Assembly: GCF_005863245.1 (NCBI RefSeq) | Contig: NZ_VBUT01000005.1 | Span: 124,001 to 188,000 of the forward strand | Length of the DNA: 64,000 nucleotides | Origin: Nocardia cyriacigeorgica | GTDB lineage: Bacteria > Actinomycetota > Actinomycetes > Mycobacteriales > Mycobacteriaceae | Reading direction: 5' to 3' | Shown: piece after piece, positions 8,451 to 18,085 of the stretch | Layout of the letters: each line of letters opens with the position of its first letter | How positions within the stretch are numbered: the stretch's first letter is position 1 | The notes under the pieces: model-generated | What the model was told of the DNA's origin: nothing | Database searches by the model: none | Seen by the model: the letters and a program-made list of their open reading frames with translations, nothing else | Made by a program: the position numbers and the translations under genes

Positions 8451-9524
8451 ATGGACACAGCAGGCGGCCGAAGAGCACCGCAGATGCGGTGCTGGCGGGT
8501 GCGTGCGCCCGGCCCGATCGAGACCGGCCCGCTGGAATTCACCACGACCGACCGGCCCGAGCCCGCGGCCGGCGAACTGCTGGTGCAGGTGCTGGCCTGC
8601 GGGGTGTGCCGCACCGACCTGCACGTGGCCGAGGGTGATCTGCCGGTACACCGGCAGGGAGTGGTTCCCGGGCATGAGGTGGTCGGCGAGGTGGTGGAGG
8701 TGGGTCCCCGCGATGATGCGGCCGCCGATGCCGAATCCGGCCAGGCCGGCGGGCGAGGCCGGTTCGTGGTGGGGGATCGGGTGGGTATCGCCTGGCTGCG
8801 CCACACCTGCGGCACCTGCCGCTATTGCCGTCGCGGCACCGAGAACCTCTGCCCGTATTCGCGCTACACCGGATGGGACGCCGACGGCGGATACGCCGAA
8901 TACGCGCTGGTGCCTGCCGCCTACGCCCTTCCATTGCCGCCGGGTTACACCGATATCGACACCGCACCGCTGTTGTGCGCCGGGATCATCGGCTACCGGG
9001 CTCTGCGCCGGGCCGCCCTGCCCGAGGGCGGGCGTCTCGGCCTCTACGGATTCGGCGGCAGCGCCCATATCGCCGCCCAGGTCGCGATCGCCGAAGGCGC
9101 CGAGGTCCACGTGATGACCCGTGACCCCGCGGCCAGGGAACTCGCCCTCGACCTCGGCGCCGCCTCGGCGCAAGGAGCGACGGATTCGCCACCGGCACCG
9201 CTGGACTCGGCCATCCTGTTCGCTCCCGCCGGGGCGCTGGTGCCGCCCGCGCTCGAGGCCCTCGACAGCGGTGGTGTCCTGGCCATCGCCGGCATCCACC
9301 TCAGTGATGTTCCTGCCCTGAACTATCAGCGGCATCTGTTCCGGGAACGCGAGATTCGCTCCGTCACCGCGAACACTCGGACCGACGCCGCCGAATTCCT
9401 CGCCACCGCAGGCCGTCACCGCATCCACCTGACCACCCACCCGTACCCGCTGGACGCCGCCGACCGCGCCCTCACCGACCTCGCGCACGGACGTTTCGCC
9501 GGCGCGGCGGTTCTCGTGCCCTGA
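8451..9524 (+). CDS. Zinc-dependent alcohol dehydrogenase
   Basis: This medium-chain dehydrogenase (357 residues from ATG 8451; ATG 8484 would give 346) carries [13 protein letters not shown] with the first catalytic zinc Cys, GHEVVGEV with the zinc His, and [15 protein letters not shown], whose four cysteines bind the structural zinc. [14 protein letters not shown] is the NAD(P)-binding loop. It closely follows the pattern of the mycobacterial AdhA-type zinc-binding family, which oxidises alcohols to aldehydes with NAD(P). There is an unusual acidic insertion ([17 protein letters not shown]) between the two N-terminal motifs. Placement behind an IclR regulator suggests regulated alcohol or aldehyde metabolism; the physiological substrate is unknown. 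Confidence 0.88.
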   Translation: MDTAGGRRAPQMRCWRVRAPGPIETGPLEFTTTDRPEPAAGELLVQVLACGVCRTDLHVAEGDLPVHRQGVVPGHEVVGEVVEVGPRDDAAADAESGQAGGRGRFVVGDRVGIAWLRHTCGTCRYCRRGTENLCPYSRYTGWDADGGYAEYALVPAAYALPLPPGYTDIDTAPLLCAGIIGYRALRRAALPEGGRLGLYGFGGSAHIAAQVAIAEGAEVHVMTRDPAARELALDLGAASAQGATDSPPAPLDSAILFAPAGALVPPALEALDSGGVLAIAGIHLSDVPALNYQRHLFREREIRSVTANTRTDAAEFLATAGRHRIHLTTHPYPLDAADRALTDLAHGRFAGAAVLVP

Positions 9525-9575
9525 CCGGCCAGGACACGGTTGGGCGTTGAGTCGATATCGGTTGGCGCATCCGGC

Positions 9576-9604
9576 TTGACCCGCTACCGGACGTTTCGTA
9601 CCTT
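9576..9604 (+). promoter_or_regulatory. Predicted promoter of the cutinase gene
   Basis: TTGACC (9576-9581) and TACCTT (9599-9604) are separated by 17 bases, a good match to a housekeeping-type actinobacterial promoter. Transcription from it would start about 90 bases before the cutinase start codon. Confidence 0.5.
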
Positions 9605-9704
9605 CGCGGATACGGCCGGGCCGGTGCCGCCGACACCGTGCCCCGGCAGGCACTTTCGGGTGTGAACGGCGGTGATCACGATGGCCGGACAATGGGGTCG
9701 GACC

Positions 9705-10334
9705 ATGACGCGGTACGCGGCAACACTATTCGCGGGCCTGCTGCTTGCGCTCGCCATCGGATATTGGAGCGGTACTGCCCGCGCCGACGGCTGTGCGGCG
9801 GTGGAGCTGGTGGTCGCACGCGGTACCCATGAACCGGGGAATCTCGGTGCGGTGGTGGGTGATCCGCTGTACGCCGCCGTGACCGGGACGGTGGCGCTCA
9901 GCGTCGGAGCCTATGCGGTGCGCTATCCCGCCGACCTGCTCGATCCGGCGTCGGTGAGCCTCGGCACCACCGATCTGGTCGACCACCTCGTCCACCGCTC
10001 CGCGCAATGCCCCGGCCAGCGATACATCGTCACCGGATATTCGCAAGGCGCGCTGGTGGTGCATGGGGCGCTCGGCACCGGAGTCATGGCGTTGATGCCG
10101 GGAATCCGTCAGGTGCCGCCGGCGATAGCGCCACGGATCGCCGCGGTGCTGCTGTTCGGTGATCCGCTACGCCTCAATGCCTGGTCCATCGCCGACCCGT
10201 ATGCCGGCCGCACCCGGAACTTCTGCGCACCGGGCGATCCGATCTGCGAGCTCGGCGCCATGAACCCGGACGCCCACGTCGGCTACCGCGACACCATCGC
10301 CGCGGCAGCCGATTTCGCGGCTCACATGCTCTGA
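9705..10334 (+). CDS. Secreted cutinase-family serine esterase
   Basis: The protein is about 209 residues from ATG 9705; in-frame ATG 9681 or GTG 9672 would add 8 or 11 residues. A hydrophobic signal segment (TLFAGLLLALAIGYW) ending near ARA-DGC predicts Sec export. The mature part has the cutinase nucleophile motif GYSQGALVVHG, a catalytic Asp in GDPIC and the His in DAHVGY, with cysteines placed for two disulfides (DGCAAVE, AQCPGQ, NFCAPGDPIC). Mycobacterial relatives are extracellular lipases, phospholipases or thioesterases acting on cell-envelope or host lipids; polymer cutin need not be the substrate. A promoter at 9576-9604 fits independent transcription. Confidence 0.9.
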   Translation: MTRYAATLFAGLLLALAIGYWSGTARADGCAAVELVVARGTHEPGNLGAVVGDPLYAAVTGTVALSVGAYAVRYPADLLDPASVSLGTTDLVDHLVHRSAQCPGQRYIVTGYSQGALVVHGALGTGVMALMPGIRQVPPAIAPRIAAVLLFGDPLRLNAWSIADPYAGRTRNFCAPGDPICELGAMNPDAHVGYRDTIAAAADFAAHML

Positions 10335-10357
10335 GCCTTCGCGGCTCACATGCTCTG
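10314..10357. repeat. Imperfectly spaced tandem duplication, 24-bp period, at the cutinase 3' end
   Basis: The 20-base unit starting TTCGCGGCTCACATG occurs at 10314-10333 and again at 10338-10357. The first copy includes the first two bases of the cutinase stop codon, so the second copy lies outside the gene. It looks like a recent slippage duplication. Confidence 0.85.
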
Positions 10358-10367
10358 CGCTACCGAA

Positions 10368-12398
10368 CTACCAGTGCAGACCGGGCACGACCCGGGCCAC
10401 TCGTGCCGCAGGCCCCGGCAACGCCATGAGCGGCAGCAGCACCGGCGACAACGCCGCCAACGGGCTGCGCGGCTTGTCGGCGAGCTGATCGGCGGTGGCC
10501 GCACCGGGCCCCTCGGGCCGCGGCGCGACTCCGGCGGCGGCCTTCGACTCACCGAACATCCGGTACCCCTGGTGCATGATGGTGCGCTTGACCGACGGCA
10601 TCAGCAGCTCCACCGCCTGCGCGAACGTGCCGACGGGCGTGTCGATCCGGTCGGGCCGATCGACCAGCGCGCGCACCACGATGGCGGCGGCTTGCGCCGG
10701 ATCGGGGACCGGCAGTGAACGGTACAGATCGGTCGGCGCGATCATCGGGGTGCGCACCAGCGGCATCCGCACCGAGGTGAACGTGATACCCGCGTCGCGG
10801 TTCTCCACCGCGGCGATCTCACTGAAATTGTCCAGCGCCGACTTGCTGGCGACGTAGGCGGCGAAGCGCGGCACCTTCGTCTGCACCGCGATGGAGGAAA
10901 TATTGACGATGTGGCCGAAGCGGCGCTCGCGCATCGACGGCAGCAGCGCCAGGATCAGCCGCACCGCACCGAAATAGTTGACCGCCATGGTCCGTTCGAA
11001 ATCGTGCATCCGGTCGGTGGAGTTGACCACCGATCGCCGGATCGACCGGCCGGCATTGTTCACCAGGTAGTCGACCCCGCCGTGATCGGCGAGAATCGTC
11101 GCGACCAGCGTGTCGACGGCCTCGGCATCGGTGATATCGCACGGATAGGCATGCGCGTCACCGCCGTCGGCGCGCACCGCCTCCGCCGCTGCCTCCAACT
11201 CGGCGCGGCCACGCGCCACCATCAGCACGGTCGCACCGCGACGTGCCACAGCGTGCGCGGTGGCCAGCCCGATGCCCGACGACGCGCCGGTGATGAGCAC
11301 GACCCGGCCGGTGAAGATCTCCTCGGACGAGGCGGGCCGGTGCCGATCCGGATCGAGGTTGGCGCGCCAGTACTCCCACAGCCGGCCCGCGTAGCTGTCG
11401 AACTCCGGCACCGACAGCCCGCGCAGCAGCGCGCGGGTGGAATCGGAGACGAACTCCGCCGAGAACGACACGTGCGGGGCGACCGCGGCCGGAATTCCCA
11501 GCCGTTCCAGCAGGAAATCGCGCACCGCGGGCACACCGGGTAGATGCGAGAGGCCATTCAACGCGGCACGGCTGCCGGGCAGCGGACCAACGCCCGAGGG
11601 CGCGCCGGCCGCGGCGGCGAGCGCGCCGTAGATCTCACCGAACGGCTGCGGGCGCGGGTTCACCAGGTGGAAGGTGCGCCCGTCCAGACCCGGCCTGCGC
11701 ACCAGTTCGACCATGGCCGCGGCCACGTAGTCGACCGGAACCACGTTGGTCGCCCCGAGATCGGGCAGCGGCAGCGGCAATTCGGCGGGCAGCCCGCCGA
11801 GCGCGGCAATGGCGGGGAAGAAGTAGTAGGGACCGTCGATCTTGTCCATTTCGCCGGTGCGGGAATCGCCGACGATGATCGCGGGCCGATACACCCGCCA
11901 GCGCACACCCTGGGATTCGCGCACCATTTTCTCGGCGGCGAACTTGGTGCGATGGTAGGGCGAGGTCAGTCGTTGCCCGAGATCGAAATCCTCCTCGAAG
12001 AACTGACCGCGGTGATCGCCGGCCACCGCCACCGAAGAAACGTGATGCAACACCGCGTCGAGTTGTTTCGCCAGTGCCAGAACAGAATTCGTGCCGCGCA
12101 CATTGGCCGCGTGCGCGGTGGCCTCGTCGGCGGTCATATCGTAGACGGCACCGAGGTGGATGATGTGGTCGGCGGTGGGGGCGGGCTCGGTGAGTCCGAG
12201 GCCGTCCGCGGTGAGGTCGCCGACCAGCGGATGGACCCGTTCGCTGCCGCGCCAGCGGGTGGCCAGCGCCTCGAACTTCGTCAGCGATTCGGCGCGCACC
12301 AGCACATGCAGCTGTGCCTGCGGATCCTTGTCCAGAATTCCTTGCACGACACGACGACCCAGAAATCCGGTACCGCCTGTCACAATGAAAGAAACCAT
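10368..12398 (-). CDS. Two-domain fatty acyl-CoA reductase (FAR / AcrA1 type)
   Basis: The 676-residue protein fuses two Rossmann domains. The N-terminal reductase part starts VTGGTGFLGRRV (residues 6-17) and has SPYHRTKFAAEK with the Tyr-Lys pair; it resembles extended SDR, male-sterility-type reductases. The C-terminal part begins near residue 366 with VLITGASSGIG and has NISSIAV and YVASKSALDNF, a classical SDR. This arrangement and length match mycobacterial Rv3391 (AcrA1) and the Marinobacter fatty acyl-CoA reductases, which make fatty alcohols for wax esters. The last 60 residues form a Pro/Ala-rich tail. A 342-base leader lies upstream. The substrate chain length is unknown. Confidence 0.87.
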   Translation of the reverse strand: MVSFIVTGGTGFLGRRVVQGILDKDPQAQLHVLVRAESLTKFEALATRWRGSERVHPLVGDLTADGLGLTEPAPTADHIIHLGAVYDMTADEATAHAANVRGTNSVLALAKQLDAVLHHVSSVAVAGDHRGQFFEEDFDLGQRLTSPYHRTKFAAEKMVRESQGVRWRVYRPAIIVGDSRTGEMDKIDGPYYFFPAIAALGGLPAELPLPLPDLGATNVVPVDYVAAAMVELVRRPGLDGRTFHLVNPRPQPFGEIYGALAAAAGAPSGVGPLPGSRAALNGLSHLPGVPAVRDFLLERLGIPAAVAPHVSFSAEFVSDSTRALLRGLSVPEFDSYAGRLWEYWRANLDPDRHRPASSEEIFTGRVVLITGASSGIGLATAHAVARRGATVLMVARGRAELEAAAEAVRADGGDAHAYPCDITDAEAVDTLVATILADHGGVDYLVNNAGRSIRRSVVNSTDRMHDFERTMAVNYFGAVRLILALLPSMRERRFGHIVNISSIAVQTKVPRFAAYVASKSALDNFSEIAAVENRDAGITFTSVRMPLVRTPMIAPTDLYRSLPVPDPAQAAAIVVRALVDRPDRIDTPVGTFAQAVELLMPSVKRTIMHQGYRMFGESKAAAGVAPRPEGPGAATADQLADKPRSPLAALSPVLLPLMALPGPAARVARVVPGLHW

Positions 12399-12740
12399 TG
12401 TCTACCCCTGCTGTTCACTCGAAGCCGTTGTCGCACAGAGCTGTCCGGCATGCAGCGGTGAATGCGGACAATCGAAGATTTCGACCCCCGAAAGATTTCG
12501 CCGGGTCGAAAGTAGGAACACCTTCGTCCTGACTGATCGGAACAGTAATCGGGGTTACCCGTCGGTAGCAAGCCGGATCGACGGGGAGTCGCTGTGGGAA
12601 TGGTCACGACCGCCCCGGAGGGGATTTTGTGTGTTACAACAGTTTTCAGATAAGGAATATGAAACTGTGGGTGACAGATAACCGGTTCGGGAACGGCAAC
12701 GGACCCGACTGGTCGCTTGTCTGAATGTGCCCGGCGTGGA
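12399..12740. other. Long upstream region of the acyl-CoA reductase gene
   Basis: This 342-base stretch lies between the heme oxygenase stop and the reductase start, both on the minus strand. It contains no convincing gene. A comparatively AT-rich patch at 12626-12668 holds an inverted repeat, ACAGTTT (12639-12645) and AAACTGT (12662-12668), about 240-270 bases before the reductase start. It could be a promoter or operator, leaving a long 5' leader. Confidence 0.45.
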
Positions 12741-13442
12741 TCAGGACGGCCGGCGCGTCGGGAATTCCTCGGCCAGTTCCTCGAACACCGCGGTGTTCAT
12801 CGCGAACGCCCGCTGACCTTCGTCCAGGACGCGGCGCCGCTCCAGATCATCGAGCGGCATCCGATCCAGCAGCACCCGGTATTCGCGTTTGAACGCCGCC
12901 GGGTTTCCGACACCGTCGAAGACATAGAAGCGCACACCGTCACCCCGATGCGGCAGATTCCACAGCTTCTCGGCGGTCCCGCGGATGACCTGTCCACCCG
13001 ACAGGTCGCCGAGATAGCGGGTGTAGTGGTGGGCGATATAGCCGCCCGGCCACTCGCGCGCACATTCGTCGATGCGTGCGGCATAGGCGGCGGTGGCGGG
13101 CAGCGGTTCCAGCCCCTCACGCCAGTCCGGCCCGGCCAGATGGGCGAGGTCACGTTCGAGTTCGGCCGTGCGGGCCAGCTCGGGGCGGATGAACGGCCCG
13201 GCGATCGGGTCGTCGGCCAAGGCGTCCCAGCGGCCCTCCAGCGCGCGGTAGATGAACCAAAGCTGGCCGGTGTAGCGCAGGTAGGACTCGACACCCAGTT
13301 CACCGCCGAGCATGTCGGAGATGAACGAGGAATTCTCCGCCTCTTCGTGCTGGCGGGCGGTGGCGCTGCGGATCTGCACCGAGAACGGCAGCGGCTCCGC
13401 AGGGGCGTGATCGGTCTCCGACACATTCGGACCGTGCGACAT
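12741..13442 (-). CDS. Heme oxygenase (biliverdin-producing)
   Basis: ATG 13442 is chosen since GAGGTGG lies about eight bases upstream; GTG 13454 is an alternative. The 233-residue protein has TARQHEEAE with the proximal heme ligand predicted at His32, and YLGDLSGGQ, the flexible glycine-containing distal helix that crosses the heme in HO-1/HmuO-type enzymes. AHHYTRYLGD precedes it. It should cleave heme to biliverdin, CO and ferrous iron using an external reductase, for iron recovery. The neighbours are not heme-uptake genes, and no iron-box was recognised upstream, so its regulation is open. Confidence 0.93.
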   Translation of the reverse strand: MSHGPNVSETDHAPAEPLPFSVQIRSATARQHEEAENSSFISDMLGGELGVESYLRYTGQLWFIYRALEGRWDALADDPIAGPFIRPELARTAELERDLAHLAGPDWREGLEPLPATAAYAARIDECAREWPGGYIAHHYTRYLGDLSGGQVIRGTAEKLWNLPHRGDGVRFYVFDGVGNPAAFKREYRVLLDRMPLDDLERRRVLDEGQRAFAMNTAVFEELAEEFPTRRPS

Positions 13443-13575
13443 ATCCGAAACCACCTCACCCTCACTGGAACCGTCGGCGCGCGACCGGCCGCGAGCCGGG
13501 ACGCCATGCTACGACCGCGCTCCGGCGGGCCGATCGCTTCGACGATACCGGCTCACCGATCTTCCCGCGATGGGC

Positions 13576-15138
13576 TCACTTCTGCTTACGCAGGTACGGC
13601 GGGATCTCCTTACGCAGGTAGGGCGGCAACCCGACGGGCCTGCGCCGGCGCCGCACGATCGGCCGCCGCAGATTGCCGAAGCGGCGCAGCACCGGCGGAC
13701 GCACCACCGTCCGGTCGAACCATTCGCCGAGAGTGACACCGGCGGCCAGCGCACACCCGACACCCAGCGCGGCCAGCAGTTGATTGGCCCCGATCAGCAG
13801 TTCATCGTTGAGCGTGCCGTACAGGCCGCGATAGACGCTGAGACCGGGCAGCAGCGGCGTGATGCCGGCGACCGCGACGATCAACGGCGGGGTCAACGCG
13901 CGACGCGCCATCAGACCACCGGCGAGACCGATGATCGTGGCCGCGGCGCCGGACGACACCACCGGCCCGAACCCGGCATGCTGAACCACCAGGAAGACCA
14001 CCGTGCCCACCGCGCCGCTGAGTGCAGCGGCGGCAAGTGCCCGGCGCTCGGCGTAACAAGCCAGCGCGTAGGCCAGCGCCGCCACCGCACCGGCGAGGAG
14101 CTTGACCGGCAGATCGGTGAAGACCCGGGCGGGAGTCAGATCCAGCGGCGGTGAGGTGGCCCCGAGAATCTGGCCCACCCGCAACGCCAGCGCGATCCCG
14201 GCGACGATGCCGCCGGTCATCATCACCACCTCGAGCATGCGGGCCGCCGCGGTGATCGGGCTGCCGGTGATGGCGTCCTGCACCGAACCGACCAACTGCA
14301 GACCACTGAGCAACACGGTGATACCGGCCGCGATGATGAGCGACGGGTCGACGTCGATGCCGAGCGGTTCGGCCAGCGTAGCCAGCACGATCGCGGGCGC
14401 GGCGGCGATCGCGCCGCCGGCCATGTGCTGGAAGAAGAAGGGCAGCCCGTATCGATTGAGAATCCGGTTGACGCGGTCGATCGCCGCCGTGGCGGCGAAG
14501 CTGATCACCGCGACCAGCGCGCCGGCGCCGAGCAGCACCGCGATCGAGGCGGCAAGCAGCGACCAGCCGAAGGTCGCCACCCAGCGCGGGTAAGGATGCG
14601 GTGCCGAGGTGATGGCGTCGAGAGCGGCACGCGCGTCCTCGGGGTCGACGACCTGGGTGCGGATACGCCGGGTCAAGCGGTCCACCGCCGCCAGCCGGGT
14701 GAAATCCATGCCCCGGTAGTGCACGATGCGCATGCTGCTGGCCGGAGGCAGCGAGCGGCCGCGGTCGGCCCAGATGCGGATCGCGTCGAAGGTGACGTCG
14801 ACATCGCAGCGCGCCAGACCGTAGGTGGCCGCGATGAACCGGACGGTCGTGGTGGTGTCGTTGACCGAGGTACCGGAGGCGAGCACCACCTCCCCCATTC
14901 GCACGGCGAGGTCGAGCACCTCGGCGACCTTGGCGTCGTCGGTGAGATCGATCGGCTGCAGCGGCGTCGGGGCGGCGACGATGGTGTCGGCCGTCGCCTG
15001 CCGGTCACCGACCAGCCGTCCGACGGCCTGCGTCACCACGGGCAGCCGGAGAATTCTGCGCCGTCGCGGACCACGCGCCGCGAAATCTTCGACGCGTGGT
15101 TCGCCGATGTCTCCTCCCGAGGGCGCGCCAATAGCCAT
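13576..15138 (-). CDS. thrE: Threonine/serine exporter, ThrE family
   Basis: The 520-residue protein from ATG 15138 has a soluble N-terminal domain of about 200 residues with VLDLAVRMGEVVLASGTSVNDTTTTV, the conserved ThrE/DUF1212 region containing the small-residue and Asn motif. It is followed by about ten membrane helices (for example WSLLAASIAVLLGAGALVAVI and the second DUF3815-like half near LAGAVAALAYALACY). ThrE exports threonine and serine from corynebacteria; Rv3737 is the mycobacterial relative. The cytoplasmic C-terminus is basic and ends in two near-identical eight-residue units (PPYLRKEI, PPYLRKQK). It is divergent from the acyl-CoA dehydrogenase at 15306. Confidence 0.9.
   Translation of the reverse strand: MAIGAPSGGDIGEPRVEDFAARGPRRRRILRLPVVTQAVGRLVGDRQATADTIVAAPTPLQPIDLTDDAKVAEVLDLAVRMGEVVLASGTSVNDTTTTVRFIAATYGLARCDVDVTFDAIRIWADRGRSLPPASSMRIVHYRGMDFTRLAAVDRLTRRIRTQVVDPEDARAALDAITSAPHPYPRWVATFGWSLLAASIAVLLGAGALVAVISFAATAAIDRVNRILNRYGLPFFFQHMAGGAIAAAPAIVLATLAEPLGIDVDPSLIIAAGITVLLSGLQLVGSVQDAITGSPITAAARMLEVVMMTGGIVAGIALALRVGQILGATSPPLDLTPARVFTDLPVKLLAGAVAALAYALACYAERRALAAAALSGAVGTVVFLVVQHAGFGPVVSSGAAATIIGLAGGLMARRALTPPLIVAVAGITPLLPGLSVYRGLYGTLNDELLIGANQLLAALGVGCALAAGVTLGEWFDRTVVRPPVLRRFGNLRRPIVRRRRRPVGLPPYLRKEIPPYLRKQK
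13585..13627. repeat. In-frame 24-bp duplication at the thrE 3' end
   Basis: The unit beginning CTTACGCAGGTA at 13585 recurs at 13609 with few changes. It encodes the repeated PPYLRK octapeptide at the ThrE C-terminus. The period of 24 bases keeps the frame. Confidence 0.8.
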
Positions 15139-15305
15139 AGCCGTGAAGGTAGTCACCCCGACCGGACCCGCGCACCGTGATACCCGCAACCGCAGGCAGG
15201 CGCCGTGTCACCGGCGATGCCCGTCGGTCGGAACCGTGGCGTGGTGACCGATCTCGCGCCGCGTTCTTTCGGCCCGTCGCCGAGGGATACGGCTATGGTC
15301 GGGTC

Positions 15306-17237
15306 ATGGCTACCGGCAGCGCATCGACGGCAGATCACCTTCGTGAAGCCCTGGACGGACCGTGGGGCGAGGTCCGGGAACAGGCAAGGGATCAACTGGC
15401 GGGGGACCGGTTCGCCGGTGATCCCGAACTCGACTACCGCGCGGCGCGGGCCAGGGTCCTCGAGCAGATGCGGGCGCTGGCCGGGCTCGGTTTGGCCGAG
15501 CGCGGCTTCCGTAGGGAGAACGGCGGCACGGGCGAGCCGGGTGCGGCGGTCGTCGGGCTGGAAATGCTGGCCTACACCGACTTGTCGCTGTGGGTGAAAT
15601 CGGGCGTGCAGTGGGGCCTGTTCGGCGGCGCCGTGGAAAATCTCGGCACCGAGCGGCACCGCGAATTCATCAAGCAGCTGATCTCGCTGGACCTGCTCGG
15701 CTGCTTCGCGATGACCGAATCCGGCCACGGCAGCGACGTCGCCAATCTCGAGACCACCGCGACCTACGATCCGGCGACCCAGGAATTCGTGGTGCACACC
15801 CCGACCCCGTCGGCGCGTAAGGACTACATCGGCGGCGCGGCCGAACACGCCCGCATGGCAGCGGTTTTCGCGCAGCTCATCACCCCGGCGGGCAATCACG
15901 GCGTGCACTGCCTGCTGGTGCCGATCCGCGACGAGCAGGGCAACGACCTGCCCGGCGTCACCACCTCCGACTGCGGTCTCAAGGGCGGCCTGCCCGGGGT
16001 CGACAACGGCCGCATCGTCTTCGACCACGTGCGCGTCCCCCGGGAGAACCTGCTCAACCGCTACGCCGACGTCGCGCCCGACGGCACCTACAGCTCCGAG
16101 ATCGAGAACCCCAGCCGCCGCTTCTTCACCACCCTCGGCACCCTGGTCCGCGGCCGAGTCAGTGTGGGCGGTGCCGCCGCGGCGGGCGCGCGCGTGGCGC
16201 TCAGCATCGCCGGCAGGTACGCCCTGAAGCGGCGGCAATTCGGCGACCCCGACGACGGCGGCGAGATCCTGCTGCTGGACTACCGCAATCATCAGCGCAG
16301 ACTGCTGCCGCTGATCGCGCGCTCCTACGCGCTGGCCTTCGCGCAGAACGACCTGGTGCGGCGCATGCATCTGGTGCAGACCGGCCAGGACCTCGATCCG
16401 GGTGCCCAGCGCGCACTAGAGAAGCGGGCCGCAGGCCTCAAGGTCGCCCAGACCCGCCACGCCACCCGGGCGATCCAGGAATGCCGCGAAGCCTGCGGCG
16501 GTGCGGGCTACCTGACCGAGAACCGGCTGGTCACCCTCAAGGCCGACACCGACGTGTTCACCACGTTCGAAGGCGACAACGTCGTCTTGACGCAGCTGGT
16601 CGCCAAGGAACTGCTGACCGCCTACTCCGACGAGGTGCGCGATCTGGACGCGCTGGGCTGGGTGCGCTTCGCCGCCACCATGGCCGGTGACGTGGTGCGC
16701 AAGCGCTCGGGGGTGCGTCAGCTGATCCAGACCCTGCGCGATCGCGGCGACGAATCCGTCGACGAGGGCGATCTGTCCAAGCGCGCGGTCCAGCTGCAGT
16801 TGTTCGCCGACCGCGAGGACTATCTGGTCCGCACCGCGGGGCACCGGCTGCGCGCACGGGCCGAGGAGACCAGCCCGTTCGAGGCGTTCAACAACGCACA
16901 GGACCACATTCTCGCCGCGGGTTCGGCCCATATCGACCGGCTCGTGCTCGAGGCCTTCATCGAGGGCATCAGCGGAATCGAGGACCCGGACGCCAGGGCC
17001 TTGGCGGAGACGGTGTGTGATCTGTTCGTCTACGCCACCCTCGAAGAGAATCTGTCCTGGTACATCATGCACCGGTTCATGTCGGTGGAGCGGGGCAAGG
17101 CGGTGCGGCGCGGAGTCAACGAACTCGTCGACCGGTTGCGCCCGGACGCACTGACCCTCATCGAGGCGATGGGCGTGCCGGAATCCATGCTGCGCGCGGC
17201 CATGCTCGACGACGCGAGCGTCTACGAACGGCAGTAA
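15306..17237 (+). CDS. Long acyl-CoA dehydrogenase / acyl-CoA oxidase-like enzyme
   Basis: The 643-residue protein from ATG 15306 is much longer than a typical 380-residue acyl-CoA dehydrogenase and follows the acyl-CoA oxidase layout. CFAMTESGHGSDVANLETTA is the FAD-binding signature, followed by the beta-barrel region and RRQFG. The region ECREACGGAGYLTENRL with FTTFEGDNVVL near residues 395-430 contains the expected catalytic Glu. An extra C-terminal helical domain of about 200 residues follows. It should carry out the first, FAD-dependent desaturation step of beta-oxidation; whether electrons go to oxygen or ETF is not decided by sequence. No strong ribosome site is seen, so the start is moderately certain. 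Confidence 0.87.
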   Translation: MATGSASTADHLREALDGPWGEVREQARDQLAGDRFAGDPELDYRAARARVLEQMRALAGLGLAERGFRRENGGTGEPGAAVVGLEMLAYTDLSLWVKSGVQWGLFGGAVENLGTERHREFIKQLISLDLLGCFAMTESGHGSDVANLETTATYDPATQEFVVHTPTPSARKDYIGGAAEHARMAAVFAQLITPAGNHGVHCLLVPIRDEQGNDLPGVTTSDCGLKGGLPGVDNGRIVFDHVRVPRENLLNRYADVAPDGTYSSEIENPSRRFFTTLGTLVRGRVSVGGAAAAGARVALSIAGRYALKRRQFGDPDDGGEILLLDYRNHQRRLLPLIARSYALAFAQNDLVRRMHLVQTGQDLDPGAQRALEKRAAGLKVAQTRHATRAIQECREACGGAGYLTENRLVTLKADTDVFTTFEGDNVVLTQLVAKELLTAYSDEVRDLDALGWVRFAATMAGDVVRKRSGVRQLIQTLRDRGDESVDEGDLSKRAVQLQLFADREDYLVRTAGHRLRARAEETSPFEAFNNAQDHILAAGSAHIDRLVLEAFIEGISGIEDPDARALAETVCDLFVYATLEENLSWYIMHRFMSVERGKAVRRGVNELVDRLRPDALTLIEAMGVPESMLRAAMLDDASVYERQ

Positions 17238-17254
17238 CCGAGTGAGCAGCCCCG

Positions 17255-17289
17255 CCCGCGCCGAGTGGAGGCGATTCATCCGGCGCGGG
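17255..17289 (+). terminator. Hairpin downstream of the acyl-CoA dehydrogenase
   Basis: CCCGCGCCG (17255-17263) and CGGCGCGGG (17281-17289) form a perfect nine-base stem with a 17-base loop, 18 bases after the stop. It has no T tract, which is common for actinobacterial terminators. It also lies between convergent genes. Confidence 0.45.
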
Positions 17290-17361
17290 TGGTCACGTTC
17301 TGCGGTGATTCAGGTCCGGCCATCCCTCGAGCAGGCCGGATCTGCCCGCGGCGTCCGGTAG

Positions 17362-18069
17362 TCACCCCCGGGGCGGGCAGTAGTCAGCCGGCCGAGCCGT
17401 ACGCCGCTGTACCTGCGCGATCGCCGAGCACAGCAGCACCGACAGCGCGATGGCCGCACCGGCTCCGCCGATGATGTCGGTGGCGTGGTGGTAGTCGAGG
17501 GCGATCATGCCGATCGCCGCCGATACCCACGCCACCGCCGCGCAGCAGGCGATCACCAGCCGTGCCCTGGTGGATTCGATCAGCACCAGAAACGTCGTCG
17601 CGACTGCCACCAGATGCACGGTGTGCCCGCTTGGATAGGCGAGATAGTCGTGCAGTGGCCGGCCCCAGAACGGTTTGAGCGCCCAGGTATTGAGCCCGGC
17701 CGCGACCTCCGGCACCGCCACCATGCTCGCGGCGCGCCACCAGCGCTGCTGCCAGCCGAACCAGGCGGCACCGGCCAGCATCAACGCGATCACCACCCAG
17801 GTGTTGCTCGCCAGCGCCAGCACTTCGGCGACCCACGGCCGTGGATCGAGGGCGGCGCTGATGGGTTCGCCGACGCGCTGATCGAGCCCGGTCGGCCCGC
17901 CGTCGGGTGGGAAGCTCAGCGGAACCGCGACGGTGACCGTGCCGGCGAGCGCGGCAGCCCCCCACGAACCGGATTGGTCGGGCATCGGCGCGTCGGGTGC
18001 GGTATCCGGTCCACGCGCGGCGGGTTCGCCCGTTCCGGGTGCTGCGATCACCGCAACGACGATAGTCAC
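17362..18069 (-). CDS. PAP2-family membrane phosphatase
   Basis: The 235-residue protein begins with GTG 18069. After a hydrophobic N-terminal helix and a Pro/Ala loop there are about five membrane helices. The three PAP2 motifs are visible: KPFWGRP (motif 1), YPSGHT (motif 2, with the acid-base His) and DYHHATD (motif 3, with the nucleophile His and its Asp partner). It should dephosphorylate a lipid phosphate such as phosphatidate, undecaprenyl diphosphate or decaprenylphosphoryl pentose phosphate at the membrane. The start lies 16 bases after the NERD gene stop, so they probably form an operon. Confidence 0.87.
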   Translation of the reverse strand: MTIVVAVIAAPGTGEPAARGPDTAPDAPMPDQSGSWGAAALAGTVTVAVPLSFPPDGGPTGLDQRVGEPISAALDPRPWVAEVLALASNTWVVIALMLAGAAWFGWQQRWWRAASMVAVPEVAAGLNTWALKPFWGRPLHDYLAYPSGHTVHLVAVATTFLVLIESTRARLVIACCAAVAWVSAAIGMIALDYHHATDIIGGAGAAIALSVLLCSAIAQVQRRTARPADYCPPRG

Positions 18070-18085
18070 CGCCGCCGGCGAGCGC

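Noticed and set aside
12380..12607. 75-codon minus-strand ORF in the leader of the acyl-CoA reductase gene
   Set aside because: It overlaps the reductase start, lacks a ribosome site and has poor codon bias.
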